Assembly: GCF_010111755.1 (NCBI RefSeq) | Contig: NC_088962.1 | Coordinates: forward strand, 868,001 to 932,000 | Source of the DNA: Nakaseomyces glabratus | Lineage: Eukaryota; Ascomycota; Saccharomycetes; Saccharomycetales; Saccharomycetaceae | DNA length: 64,000 nucleotides | Direction of reading: 5' to 3' | In this document: positions 30,951 through 40,901 of the stretch, piece after piece | How the letters are laid out: each line of letters starts with the position of its first letter | How positions within the stretch are numbered: the stretch's first letter is position 1 | The notes under the pieces: generated by a model | What the model was told of the DNA's origin: nothing | The model's database searches: none | What the model saw: the letters and a program-made list of their open reading frames with translations, nothing else | Made by a program: the position numbers and the translations under genes

Positions 30951-31140
30951 TTTCTGTCTTGGGTCAGTAGTATGGGAATAGGTATGGCGGTTAATTTTAG
31001 TGTTTCAACAGTATTACTACAGGTAGGCTTCTTTTATGTACGTATTTCTCTATTCTGTTATTAGCTTTCATTCTTATTTCTTTATAATTTTTTCTAACTT
31101 TAGTTTGTAGAGCAGTAACACCAAGAAATAGACAAGCACA

Positions 31141-31533
31141 ATGACTAGATCCTCTGTTTTGGCTGATGCCTTGAACGCTATTAACAACGCTGAAAAGACC
31201 GGTAAGCGTCAAGTTTTGATCAGACCTTCCTCCAAGGTTATCATCAAGTTCTTGCAAGTCATGCAAAGACACGGTTACATTGGTGAATTCGAATACATCG
31301 ATGACCACAGATCCGGTAAGATTGTCGTTCAATTGAACGGTAGATTGAACAAGTGTGGTGTTATCTCCCCAAGATTCAACGTTAAGATCGGTGACATTGA
31401 AAAGTGGACTGCTAACTTGTTGCCAGCCAGACAATTCGGTTACGTTATCTTGACCACTTCCGCCGGTATTATGGACCACGAAGAAGCCAGAAGAAAGCAC
31501 GTCTCTGGTAAGATCTTGGGTTTCGTCTACTAA
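31141..31533 (+). CDS. RPS22: 40S ribosomal protein uS8
   Basis: 130 aa, the same length as S. cerevisiae Rps22A/B and nearly identical ([19 protein letters not shown]... to SGKILGFVY). Codon use is strongly biased towards preferred yeast codons (TCC, GGT, AAG, TTG), unlike its neighbours, as expected for very high expression. uS8 binds the 18S rRNA central domain early in 40S assembly. The divergent pairing with RPL39 matches RPS22A (YJL190C). Confidence 0.98.
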   Translation: MTRSSVLADALNAINNAEKTGKRQVLIRPSSKVIIKFLQVMQRHGYIGEFEYIDDHRSGKIVVQLNGRLNKCGVISPRFNVKIGDIEKWTANLLPARQFGYVILTTSAGIMDHEEARRKHVSGKILGFVY

Positions 31534-32185
31534 GCATGGAGACAACACACATATTGTTTTTGAAATAGAAGAGGAGCTCTCTGCTTTATTGGGATAGTGA
31601 CCTCATTTTATTGATTTAAACCTCCATTGTTTTTTATACTTAATATCCAAAATCCCCTTCAATTATCTCTAGATATAATGTATAGCATATATACTCTAAA
31701 GAAATTTAGAAACATTTCATCATAAAACAGCTTCCGACAATCAGAAATATATAAATTGGATATGAACTTTTCTATATCCCCAAATGAGCTACTGCTATCT
31801 GATAACACCAAGTAAACCTCGATGACAGTATCCGCCATCGTGTTTGACGTCTTAGCAGTGTGTTAAAGAGAAACAGCGTAAAAGCTTGATAATCCTAAAT
31901 GTTTATTTTTTTAAACTATATGTGAAGAGTAATTATAATAATATATGCAAATTAAGGAAACTAGAACGAAGAAATTATTGCGATTCTTGTATAGGCTAAG
32001 AAAGTGAAAGCACCATAATTTCAGAAAACAACTGGCAAACTTTATCAATTCATGCAAACTGGCCAATCTATCAGACGTTTCCATATGAGGCCATCGCTAA
32101 CGAAACCATAACATACTTTCTTCAAACAACAATTCCACATTAGCAATGTAATAAAAGTATATATTCCAAAGAATGACATATAAAA
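31534..32185. other. Convergent intergenic region RPS22 / RPS14
   Basis: 652 bp between convergent 3' ends, AT-rich, with polyadenylation-type signals. I looked for box C/D or H/ACA RNA features and found none convincing. Confidence 0.55.
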
Positions 32186-33296
32186 TCACAATCTTCTACC
32201 TCTTCTACCACCCTTCTTTCTGGTGGAGTCGGATGGAACTGGAGTGACATCTTCGATTCTACCAATTCTCAAACCGGATCTAGCCAAAGCTCTCAAAGCA
32301 GCTTGACCACCTGGACCTGGGGTCTTGGTTCTAGTACCACCAGTAGCTCTGATCTTAACGTGGACGGCAGTGATACCAACTTCCAAACACTTAGCAGCAA
32401 CATCTTGGGCAGCCAACATAGCAGCGTATGGAGAAGATTCATCTCTGTCAGCCTTGACCTTCATACCACCAGTAACTCTGGCGATGGTTTCTCTACCAGA
32501 CAAGTCAGTAACATGGACGAAAGTATCGTTGAAGGAGGCGTAGATTCTAGCAACACCAAAGACTTGGGAAGCGTCACGAGCTTGAACAACCATTGCTGTA
32601 TGTGTTTTTGTATACTTCTCCCTCTTTTATTGAAATAAACAGCGGCAACAGTCCTAATCCTCTTAAATCTACTATTCAAATAATTTATTCAATTGAGAAG
32701 AGATGATGCTGAGCTCGATGTCCTTCCCACCAGTTTTGGTGTGAAAAAAAAAATTTTTTTTCCAGTAAAGTGTTTGCGTTATAATGATATACGTAAACTA
32801 TGAGAACCGTCGTACATGACTACTAGATTTGATTAATTGTGTGATCTTTCCATACAACATAAGAGCCGCCATCGAAGTATTTCTGATTTCCCTCGCACTC
32901 AATAGCATCCAATGCTATGTCGATATCTTTATTATCAGCAAGATTACATACAGACAACCTACTCTAAGAAGACAAAACCAGCTATATAGAAGATATGTTT
33001 GGATTTCTAGTGTGCTGAATGGGGGTAGGAACCTTATGGATAGAAAAATCCAGCCTACACCCACATTTCATTTAAGAAATAAGCAAAAGTATACCCGAAA
33101 CTTACTCTCGGATCATCGGTTGTAGAGAGGTTGGAAGGTGAGGGTTCCGCTGAGAGTGTCATCAAAATAGAATAGCTCCCACAGAACTAGCCTGAACAAC
33201 CTCTACAATAATACCGGTCCTTAGAATTAGTACGGGGAGCTAAGTTGGAATACAAGATGAAATAAGAGACAGAAATCACGTATTGTACATACCCAT
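32186..33296 (-). CDS. RPS14: 40S ribosomal protein uS11 (spliced; tiny first exon proposed)
   Basis: The main exon 32186-32595 encodes the whole conserved protein ([20 protein letters not shown] to [10 protein letters not shown]). I propose exon 1 at 33293-33296 (ATGG), followed by GTATGT. Splicing to CAG at 32596 gives 137 aa starting M-A-M-V-V-Q, exactly the length of S. cerevisiae Rps14A (M-S-N-V-V-Q), whose intron is at the same place. The alternative is an unspliced start at the ATG at 32593 (135 aa). The proposed exon 1 also explains the position of Tbf1-type promoter motifs at 33456-33539. uS11 is a 40S platform protein. It is divergent from BPH1, as RPS14A (YCR031C) is. Codon bias is strong. 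Confidence 0.9.
32596..33292 (-). other. Proposed RPS14 intron
   Basis: 697 nt; 5' site GTATGT at 33292-33287, 3' site CAG ending at 32596. The best branch-like site is TACTAAT at 33233-33227, only about 60 nt from the 5' site. No TACTAAC-like site was found within about 200 nt of the 3' end. The intron includes a strong hairpin at 33120-33209. Confidence 0.65.
33120..33209. repeat. Long imperfect inverted repeat within the proposed RPS14 intron
   Basis: TTGTAGAGAGGTTG (33120-33133) pairs with CAACCTCTACAA (33198-33209): 12 base pairs interrupted by a 2-nt AG bulge, enclosing about 64 nt that can fold further. S. cerevisiae has the H/ACA RNA snR189 between RPS14A and BPH1, so this could be part of such an RNA. 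The second hairpin and ACA box are not clear on either strand. Confidence 0.5.
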
Positions 33297-33880
33297 AACA
33301 TCCAATTGGGCTTTCCTCATAGCTCTTTTATACTTTCTAAGTTTCTCAATTGTTCACACGGAAACTTGCAAACCCACTCGCAAAAAAAAATTCAAAGTGC
33401 TAATGTCTTACGTACATGACGACTATGCTCATTTCTCCCAAAGGTTTGATCCCTTTTAGGGTTTCTCTATGAATTTTCATGCTGTGCTTTGTGGTAAAAG
33501 TAAGCCCTAATTTCTCCTGAGCCTTCTCGTTTACCCTAAAAACGATGATTCAGACCTAAGGGTTTTACTATCCTCTATTACTATAAGAGCTATGCGATGA
33601 GATACTCTTTCTGCTATGAACATCTACGCTTTGCTTGGAATGTATAGATCCCTAAAGATAATTGATAGACATTCAATTTGATCGTAATTTTTTGTAAAGC
33701 CCATGGCCGAACTACTATTTTTGCAATATATTTAGACAGAATAGAAAGGGTTAATTTGTGAGGTATATAGACAAACAAGTCCGAAAAGCCGCTCGAACAA
33801 CAGAGATAAAAATTCTTTTAGAGACCTTGATGGCGTGAATTATACAACGAGTTTACTTGGTCGAAAAATAAATATTCAAC
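33297..33880. promoter_or_regulatory. Divergent RPS14/BPH1 promoter with Tbf1-type motifs
   Basis: 584 bp. TTAGGGTTT (33456-33464), AGCCCTAA (33503-33510) and ACCCTAA (33533-33539) match the Tbf1 consensus ARCCCTAA on either strand; a degenerate fourth copy is at 33556-33565. They lie 160-270 bp upstream of the proposed RPS14 ATG. A PAC-type GCGATGAG is at 33594-33601. Confidence 0.65.
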
Positions 33881-36800
33881 ATGGATCTACTCTCAAAAAT
33901 AGAACTGGAAGTATTAGAAGAAGATGATGGCACAGGAACACACACAAAGGATATCCTTAACGATATAGTGAACAGATATACCAATGATCGAGCTGCAAAA
34001 GAGCCCCTGGAGGATTATATCAGTGTCGAACTGAACGAGAAGTTTTATATCCACAATAGTATGGATTCATTTGAATTTATAGATGAAAAGAACAGTCCTA
34101 TGCGTCTCCTTGAAACAAGCAGCATAGAGTTGCAGATAATTCTGGCATTGATAGATTTCTCATCAGTAAATGCTCAAAGAATAGCTGACTGGTGCCATCA
34201 GGATGCAAAATTTATGAAAGAGCTACACGATAAAGTCCTAAGCGAGAATAAAAAAGAACTCAAGGGGTTTACTGCCCTATTTTATCACATATTAAAAATA
34301 TCGTGTTCTGTACATGACCTAAATAAGCTGCTCAGCGAAGAGAATGCGGTAACTTCAAACATACTCAAGAAATTGTTTCATAATTCTTTGCAATTGAGAA
34401 ATTTCCATGAATATGAAAATGTATATAAGGGATTTAAGTTCAAACCCAATGTTCATCTCAATGCAACAATCCATATGGTGATTGAGCTAAGTGATATACT
34501 CTCTAATAGAATTGCAACTCTAAATAATCAGTTGTATTTGGAGATCAGAGATGGAAAGTTTTGTGTTTCAAATGATGAATATACTATTGCAATGTATGAA
34601 TCATTTGAATTTGAACTAGGTAAAAAATACAACGTTACACTAGTACTAAAATCTCAAGATCTTGAGCTTTTTATAGACGGTGATAGCATCAACAAATTAA
34701 CAATAATTACAGAAGGATTTACTTCAATTGATGCAATCGATATAGGCTCACCAATATGCTCTTTTAAACTATTTGAATTCTGCGTATTTGATACTGTACT
34801 CCCAGAAGCGGTTATCACTTCACTAACCACTCTCAATATTATTAATATGTTCAATGAAGATCTTATGCAATATGCTGGAACTAATGAAAGAAAAACCAAT
34901 AACTGGAATCACAGGATTCCAATCGGCAAAAACCTTGAGAAATTTCTCATATACCAATATACCTTTGAGGAGCAATTGGCATCCCAGAATAAATCAACAA
35001 CGAAAATGGTTTTCGACAATACAGAAAAGTCTGAATACACCAGTGGTAATTTTAATGCTTATAAGGAAGCCGACGTTGTTGCTTCATTTGAAGCACTCAA
35101 TGGTGTGTGTACATTGATGGAACAAATTTACAAATCAGAGAATTTATCTGTCATAGAAGACCGAGTATTATTGCTTTTATACACTCTCAAGCACCCTTCA
35201 ATTAGATCACAATACTACAAAGATTATGATATTAACCTCTTAGCATATACACTACTCGAAGGTCCATTAAAAAGATTGAAAACATTGCCATCAATAGCAC
35301 TGATTAAGGGCATATCAGAACTGTGCTGCTGGAATACCAATGATCCAACACAATCATATATAACAGATCATGACATTTTTCTTGATCTTTATCTTAACTT
35401 GAATTTTTGGCGATTTTATGAAGAATTGATAGAAGAGGATCATTGCCAAGCCGAATCTGTGAAAAATAATATGATCGAAATAGTAAGTTATCAATTATAT
35501 CAACTGGAGAGCTTGGTCAAGGAATCAACATATAAGGAAGAAAATAGTATCATACTTGAGTCGCACAATCTTCTCCAAACAATGTGCAATACTTTATGCT
35601 TTTTAGAAAAAAGTAAAAGGCTAAGAATAACTAATAAGTGTACAACACAATTAGTTAAACTTTTTAGCTGCCTTTTAGCAAATGCGCATAACCCCACTAC
35701 ATTCACCTGGTATATTAACACCATTTACTATAATCTAAAGGTCAACTGCCATACAAACTTTATAATGATGACAAAAGCATTCAATGAATATTTGAACGGT
35801 ATGACAAAAGATTATGATAACACTTCAATTGGTGTAAATATTATCACACCCAAAATCCTACTAATCATACTGGAAGAACTGTCAACTCATAAGCTGGATC
35901 CCTCTGATTTTACTTTTCTATTGTTTAGATACTTTTCAATTAATTCAAATGTATGGAAAAAAACTCTCAAAAATGGAGGCTGGGATATTCTTTTGACATA
36001 CATTACAGATCTAGATTTAAGTTACTTTGAATCATTGACAGAAATTATACTACTATTTGCTGTTAATGATTTAGACCATTACAATACAGAAACTTTTGCA
36101 CTTAACACTCAAACAACTAATAACCAAAAAGAGAACGTTATACGTTACGAAGCTATTGAGTTACTATGCACATACATGCAGTGGCGACTACATGACCCAT
36201 CTATGCTAGATACTAAGAATATTCAACTTCTCGACACAACCATAAGCCGTGCGCTGGCGACAATTAATGATACGATAAAATTTGACAATATCCAATCACT
36301 GGATATCAACAGAACAACCAATTTGATTCTTGCTATCGAAAATCTTGCATTGACACTTACTCAAATAGCTACGGGCGAAAAATCTCTCAATGCTTTAGAG
36401 TTGGCAAAAGGTTTATTGAACAATTTTCTAATTACAGATTTGGAACTTGGCAAACATGACTCATATAAACATTATTGTATTAATAGAGTGGAAGCGATGA
36501 ATTCATCCTTTTTAAGGAGAATGCATTCTGATAAACCAAACCACCTTTTATGCTTTTTCTCAAAGGAGCTACTTCCTAATTTAGTGGATCATTTCTTTGT
36601 AAAGTATAAACAGAACGAGCCAGCCAGGTCAAAAGCTGCACTTAGGTTATGTGAACTGATTCTTTTTGTCCATTCTGAAACATCGCGCTATCATATACTT
36701 GAAAATGATCATAGATTCTGGTTAGAATTGTTCTTGAAATGCTCTGACCTTTTTAGTGATAAAGTCATTCACAATTCGAAAATGAAAATAGCCTTTTTGA

Positions 36801-39800
36801 AGTGCTTGAAGAAGTTACTGATCAAAATAATGTATGCTATTCAATTTCAGAAATTGAACAAGAAAACAGAAGAAAATTGTTTTTTTTATAAATATTTATT
36901 GGCTTACCAGTTAATGTTATTTGGGAAAGAATATCTTGGATGTGACAGAATACTAATCATGAATATGATCATCCTTATAGGATTACAAATTAACGAAAAT
37001 AAGGCAGACAGTTTGGCATTAGATTGTCTACGATCTGTGATACTTCATCAATCCTATGACTTGATTCACTTAGCGAATAATATTAATCATGAGTATCGAA
37101 TGGAGGTAATGCAGACTTTAGAGAATCTTTTGACCATGGACAATGACGAAGCGATTAGCATGCTTACCGAAAGCGGCTATTTTTTGTTTAGTGTGAACCA
37201 AAAATATAGGCTAGAGGATTATCTCAATGACCACACAAAGAATTTATCGGCAATTAAATTAGAAGATAACAATACTACTATATATCCAAGGGATATATAT
37301 AGTACCGACCTAGAAGCTTTATTAAAAAATTGTAAATCAACGACAGTACTTTTTGCCAATGATAATGCAAATTATTCACCTAATATCATAAAAATGCAAG
37401 CAAGAATTTCACAAATTTATGAATCAGATATAAACGAGGAACGGTTTTTATCACACTCAAAATTACTAAACTTGCTCAAGCGAAGACAGAATATACTAGA
37501 CACGCAAGACGAACTGGAGCTCAATAAGACCTGGAATCTAGATTTCTTGGAGGATTGCGGAAAACAAAGACAAAGAATATTACAGACATACAAAGTAGAT
37601 GAAACAGGCTTAGGTAATTATTATAATAAATTTAGTCGTGGCGTCAAGATAACTGATAGCAATGCAGAAAGTATCAGATCTTTTGATATGGTCCCAGAGC
37701 TTGAACAAGTAGGAACTGTAAACAGCTTACAAACAAATGAGAATAGAAAAATACTGAAGCTGTTGAAAGCAGGCGACTCTATACAAAGTATCTGGAACTG
37801 TAGTTTAATTAAGGGTTTAAACATATCAGAAGGGATGTTAATTATTGGGAGTTCTTTTGTATATTTTGTCGATGGTTTTTATTACTTATCGAGTGAACGG
37901 AGAGTTTTAAGGATAGAAGACGCTCCGGAAAATGTTAGGGACATAAATATAAAATACTTGAAGGGTATGGAGGGAAATACCAATTCAATTACAAGCTATA
38001 CTGGCATTCATACCTTTGAGAAAAATGAGTTAGCATTTGTAACAAAGAGACCTTATCTATTAAGGGACACAGCCCTAGAAATGCTGTTTACCGATGGGCG
38101 CTCTTTTCTTTTGAATTTAAAAAACAAACTAGTGAGAAATGAATTACATGATTTACTTTCATATATTGCTTGCAGGGATACAGTTGATATTGCCTTGGCG
38201 ACTACTTTAAATGACATAAACCGTAACAGTAGCAATATTACTACACAGAATGGAATTGCAAAAGACTCTGTTAGGTATATGTTCTCTAATGCATTCTCAG
38301 GACCCATTGAACTTTTTGACAAATCGAAAATAACCAAATTGTGGAAAGAGGGAGAGGTTTCTAATTTTCACTATCTAATGATGATAAATATGATGGCAGG
38401 TAGATCCTGCAACGATCTGACACAATATCCAGTTTTTCCTTGGGTCATTAAGGAATATACAACTGATACCTTACAAACTACAAATCCAATAAACTATAGA
38501 GATCTGGATAAACCAATGGGCGCTCAAACTGAAAAAAGATGCAATGAATTTATAGAGAGATATCAACTATTGAGTGAACTAGACTCCGATGGATCCTTAC
38601 CATTTCACTATGGAACTCATTATTCCTCTGCTATGATCACTGCAAATTACATGCTACGACTTGAACCTTTTCATAGTACATTTATGACACTGCAAGATGG
38701 CAATCTTGGTCATGCTGATAGATTATTCAGTTCGGTAGAAAGGACATGGAGATCTGCTGCTTCCGAAAGTACTACTGATGTTCGAGAGCTTATCCCTGAG
38801 TTTTTTTACCTACCCGAATTTCTAAAAAATATAAATGATTATAACTTGGGAACTCGCCAGGATGGATCAAAAGTAGCAGATGTTATTCTTCCTCCTTGGG
38901 CGAAGGGTGATCCCAAAATATTTACTGAAGTCAATAGAAAAGCATTAGAAAGTCGATATGTTTCAGAACATCTCCATAATTGGATTGATCTCATTTTTGG
39001 TGCAAAACAAAGAGGGAAAGAAGCTATAGAATCTGTCAACGTATTTAATTCTCTAAGCTACCCAGGGACAATCAATTTAGATAATGTTAATGATGAGAAT
39101 GAACGTATGGCAATCACTGGTATCATTCATAATTTTGGACAAACACCATTACAGATATTCAGAGACTTTCATCCACAAAAGAAACATATTGACTCTTATC
39201 AAGCAAAGGAGCTATTTCTTGCTAAGCTCCCTGAAATTGAAAGGCATATCAAGCATGTAAATAGTGATAGTTCAGCTACTGGATATTGTAGTTTAGAGCC
39301 TTCAGCAAATGGATTTGGAGCAAAGAATGGTGAGTGTTGGAATGTATCATTTGTCGGGCATAGTGTTATTGAAAAGAAAAATATGAAACCAATGAATATA
39401 AGCATTAAAGATGGTAACTATATTCAAATAGAAGATAAAATTCTGAGGAATCTGCATAATACAACTATTTCATATTTAAAGATACTAAGAGAGGGTATGT
39501 TTATTACCGGTGATACAAATGGCTTATTGAGATTATGGGGTATTAGCAATTGGAAGGAGAAGAGAGTGGAACTAAAAGCTACCTTTTGTGGACATATGAA
39601 TGAAATAAAGACAACAAATGTCATGTATAGTTCAAGCATAATGATTTCAATCGATCAGAAGAGACAAGTTTTCCAATGGGATTTATGCTCAGGTATGTTC
39701 ATAAGGCGCTTAGGTACAGATATCAAGAATATAGCCATCTCACAACTTGAGGGCAATATAGCCTTACTGAAACTGGATAATACATTGTACCTGAAGAATA

Positions 39801-40150
39801 TAAATGGCGATACATATTGGTCGGGGAAAATACCAAACATTGGAGATCTTGAAGTTACCTGTTTAGACTTTTTTGACTTTACCAACTTGGAGCAGGGCTT
39901 TGCGAAACATAGGTACTGGGAAGAAAAAGAAATCTTGATCGTTGGTACATCTGATTGCAAACTAAGATTCTATGAGTTTGGTTTGGATTTTAGCAATATG
40001 TCTTGGACTGTCACTCCGGTTTGTTATGTAAGTGTGCATTCACCTGTTTTAGCTGTCGGTAACTATGGAACTAGAATTAATGATGCCAGAATCTTACAAA
40101 TTGCAGCACTAGACATATCAAATGTTAGCATATGGAATATAGATTGGTAA
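33881..40150 (+). CDS. BPH1: Bph1, BEACH-domain protein
   Basis: 2089 aa, ATG at 33881; S. cerevisiae Bph1 is 2167 aa. A long alpha-helical N-terminal region with a concanavalin-like lectin segment (about 150-310) is followed by a PH-like domain (about 1300-1430). The BEACH domain (about 1490-1770) has signature blocks QYPVFPWVIKEY, FHYGTHYSSAMITANYMLRL and REL-IPEFFYLPEFLKN. WD40 repeats (about 1850-2089, including GHMNEIKTTNVM) close the protein, as in LYST/Beige relatives. In S. cerevisiae it is linked to protein sorting and cell-wall integrity. Syntenic with YCR032W. Confidence 0.96.
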   Translation: MDLLSKIELEVLEEDDGTGTHTKDILNDIVNRYTNDRAAKEPLEDYISVELNEKFYIHNSMDSFEFIDEKNSPMRLLETSSIELQIILALIDFSSVNAQRIADWCHQDAKFMKELHDKVLSENKKELKGFTALFYHILKISCSVHDLNKLLSEENAVTSNILKKLFHNSLQLRNFHEYENVYKGFKFKPNVHLNATIHMVIELSDILSNRIATLNNQLYLEIRDGKFCVSNDEYTIAMYESFEFELGKKYNVTLVLKSQDLELFIDGDSINKLTIITEGFTSIDAIDIGSPICSFKLFEFCVFDTVLPEAVITSLTTLNIINMFNEDLMQYAGTNERKTNNWNHRIPIGKNLEKFLIYQYTFEEQLASQNKSTTKMVFDNTEKSEYTSGNFNAYKEADVVASFEALNGVCTLMEQIYKSENLSVIEDRVLLLLYTLKHPSIRSQYYKDYDINLLAYTLLEGPLKRLKTLPSIALIKGISELCCWNTNDPTQSYITDHDIFLDLYLNLNFWRFYEELIEEDHCQAESVKNNMIEIVSYQLYQLESLVKESTYKEENSIILESHNLLQTMCNTLCFLEKSKRLRITNKCTTQLVKLFSCLLANAHNPTTFTWYINTIYYNLKVNCHTNFIMMTKAFNEYLNGMTKDYDNTSIGVNIITPKILLIILEELSTHKLDPSDFTFLLFRYFSINSNVWKKTLKNGGWDILLTYITDLDLSYFESLTEIILLFAVNDLDHYNTETFALNTQTTNNQKENVIRYEAIELLCTYMQWRLHDPSMLDTKNIQLLDTTISRALATINDTIKFDNIQSLDINRTTNLILAIENLALTLTQIATGEKSLNALELAKGLLNNFLITDLELGKHDSYKHYCINRVEAMNSSFLRRMHSDKPNHLLCFFSKELLPNLVDHFFVKYKQNEPARSKAALRLCELILFVHSETSRYHILENDHRFWLELFLKCSDLFSDKVIHNSKMKIAFLKCLKKLLIKIMYAIQFQKLNKKTEENCFFYKYLLAYQLMLFGKEYLGCDRILIMNMIILIGLQINENKADSLALDCLRSVILHQSYDLIHLANNINHEYRMEVMQTLENLLTMDNDEAISMLTESGYFLFSVNQKYRLEDYLNDHTKNLSAIKLEDNNTTIYPRDIYSTDLEALLKNCKSTTVLFANDNANYSPNIIKMQARISQIYESDINEERFLSHSKLLNLLKRRQNILDTQDELELNKTWNLDFLEDCGKQRQRILQTYKVDETGLGNYYNKFSRGVKITDSNAESIRSFDMVPELEQVGTVNSLQTNENRKILKLLKAGDSIQSIWNCSLIKGLNISEGMLIIGSSFVYFVDGFYYLSSERRVLRIEDAPENVRDINIKYLKGMEGNTNSITSYTGIHTFEKNELAFVTKRPYLLRDTALEMLFTDGRSFLLNLKNKLVRNELHDLLSYIACRDTVDIALATTLNDINRNSSNITTQNGIAKDSVRYMFSNAFSGPIELFDKSKITKLWKEGEVSNFHYLMMINMMAGRSCNDLTQYPVFPWVIKEYTTDTLQTTNPINYRDLDKPMGAQTEKRCNEFIERYQLLSELDSDGSLPFHYGTHYSSAMITANYMLRLEPFHSTFMTLQDGNLGHADRLFSSVERTWRSAASESTTDVRELIPEFFYLPEFLKNINDYNLGTRQDGSKVADVILPPWAKGDPKIFTEVNRKALESRYVSEHLHNWIDLIFGAKQRGKEAIESVNVFNSLSYPGTINLDNVNDENERMAITGIIHNFGQTPLQIFRDFHPQKKHIDSYQAKELFLAKLPEIERHIKHVNSDSSATGYCSLEPSANGFGAKNGECWNVSFVGHSVIEKKNMKPMNISIKDGNYIQIEDKILRNLHNTTISYLKILREGMFITGDTNGLLRLWGISNWKEKRVELKATFCGHMNEIKTTNVMYSSSIMISIDQKRQVFQWDLCSGMFIRRLGTDIKNIAISQLEGNIALLKLDNTLYLKNINGDTYWSGKIPNIGDLEVTCLDFFDFTNLEQGFAKHRYWEEKEILIVGTSDCKLRFYEFGLDFSNMSWTVTPVCYVSVHSPVLAVGNYGTRINDARILQIAALDISNVSIWNIDW

Positions 40151-40901
40151 ATAATAGTCACCAAGTTACGACTTGTCTGCTTTTTCATTATATCATGTTC
40201 TTTAGTATAAAATTTGTTATCTAATGACTCAAATGGCTTATATATCTAAAAGCGTGAAATCAATATATACGAAAGGTATCAATCTCATTTTTTTCTCTAA
40301 ACAAAAATCTCAAACAGGAACAATTCAGAAAATAGGAAAACAATCTCAATAATCATATTTCTTCCTCTTGTACAACCTTTAATGAAGAAAACTTTGGATC
40401 CTCCAAATGACAGTATAACATTATACAGATAATAGAAAACGCATTGCTTATACTTCAACAAGCTCCCCATCCTGCACTTTATTGGTTATTAATTTTTTTG
40501 TCTTTCCAGTTTAGCAACTCAAAAAATTCAAGCTATCTAACAGGAATCTGAACGTGAAATATCGACAAGTGCAACATATTCGGATAGGTAAGGTCAAATA
40601 TACATACCTGGTGAACAAGCATTCAGCAGGGGAACTTATTTTTTTTGTATCCGTATCTATTGGAGATAAGACGCAAAGATAAGTAAATATTTTCATTTTG
40701 GGCTTTCTTCCAATCTTTCCTACTGGCACGATTATACATTGTTAACCAATTTTGCAATTCATAGTGTGTTAAGTTCTATGTTTAAGAGGAAAAGTTGTAT
40801 TATACCAAGTGACACCCGGGGCTATTGATCCAAGACATTAAGATAATATAAATCTTGAAAGCGAAGAAAATATTTGAATAAGAATTACATAACAAGAGAA
40901 A
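40151..40901. other. Intergenic region BPH1 to SNT1
   Basis: 751 bp with the SNT1 promoter. AT-rich; no gene or clear motif seen. Confidence 0.55.

Larger units (their letters stand above)
30163..31140. promoter_or_regulatory. Divergent RPL39/RPS22 promoter region
   Basis: 978 bp between two ribosomal-protein genes. It contains a Rap1-type site, a PAC motif, a run of ten C residues near 30439-30448 and a 16-bp tandem duplication (listed separately). A pyrimidine-rich TTTTCTAACTTTAG at about 31090-31103, near the RPS22 ATG, resembles a branch site plus 3' splice site. A 5'-UTR intron, as in S. cerevisiae RPS22B, is possible, but I see no canonical 5' site. Confidence 0.6.

Noticed and set aside
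33190..33207. Minus-strand GTTGTTCAGGCT resembling the start of RPS14 exon 2, after a TAG
   Set aside because: The reading frame stops after about 12 codons and the sequence is one arm of the inverted repeat; taken as coincidence.
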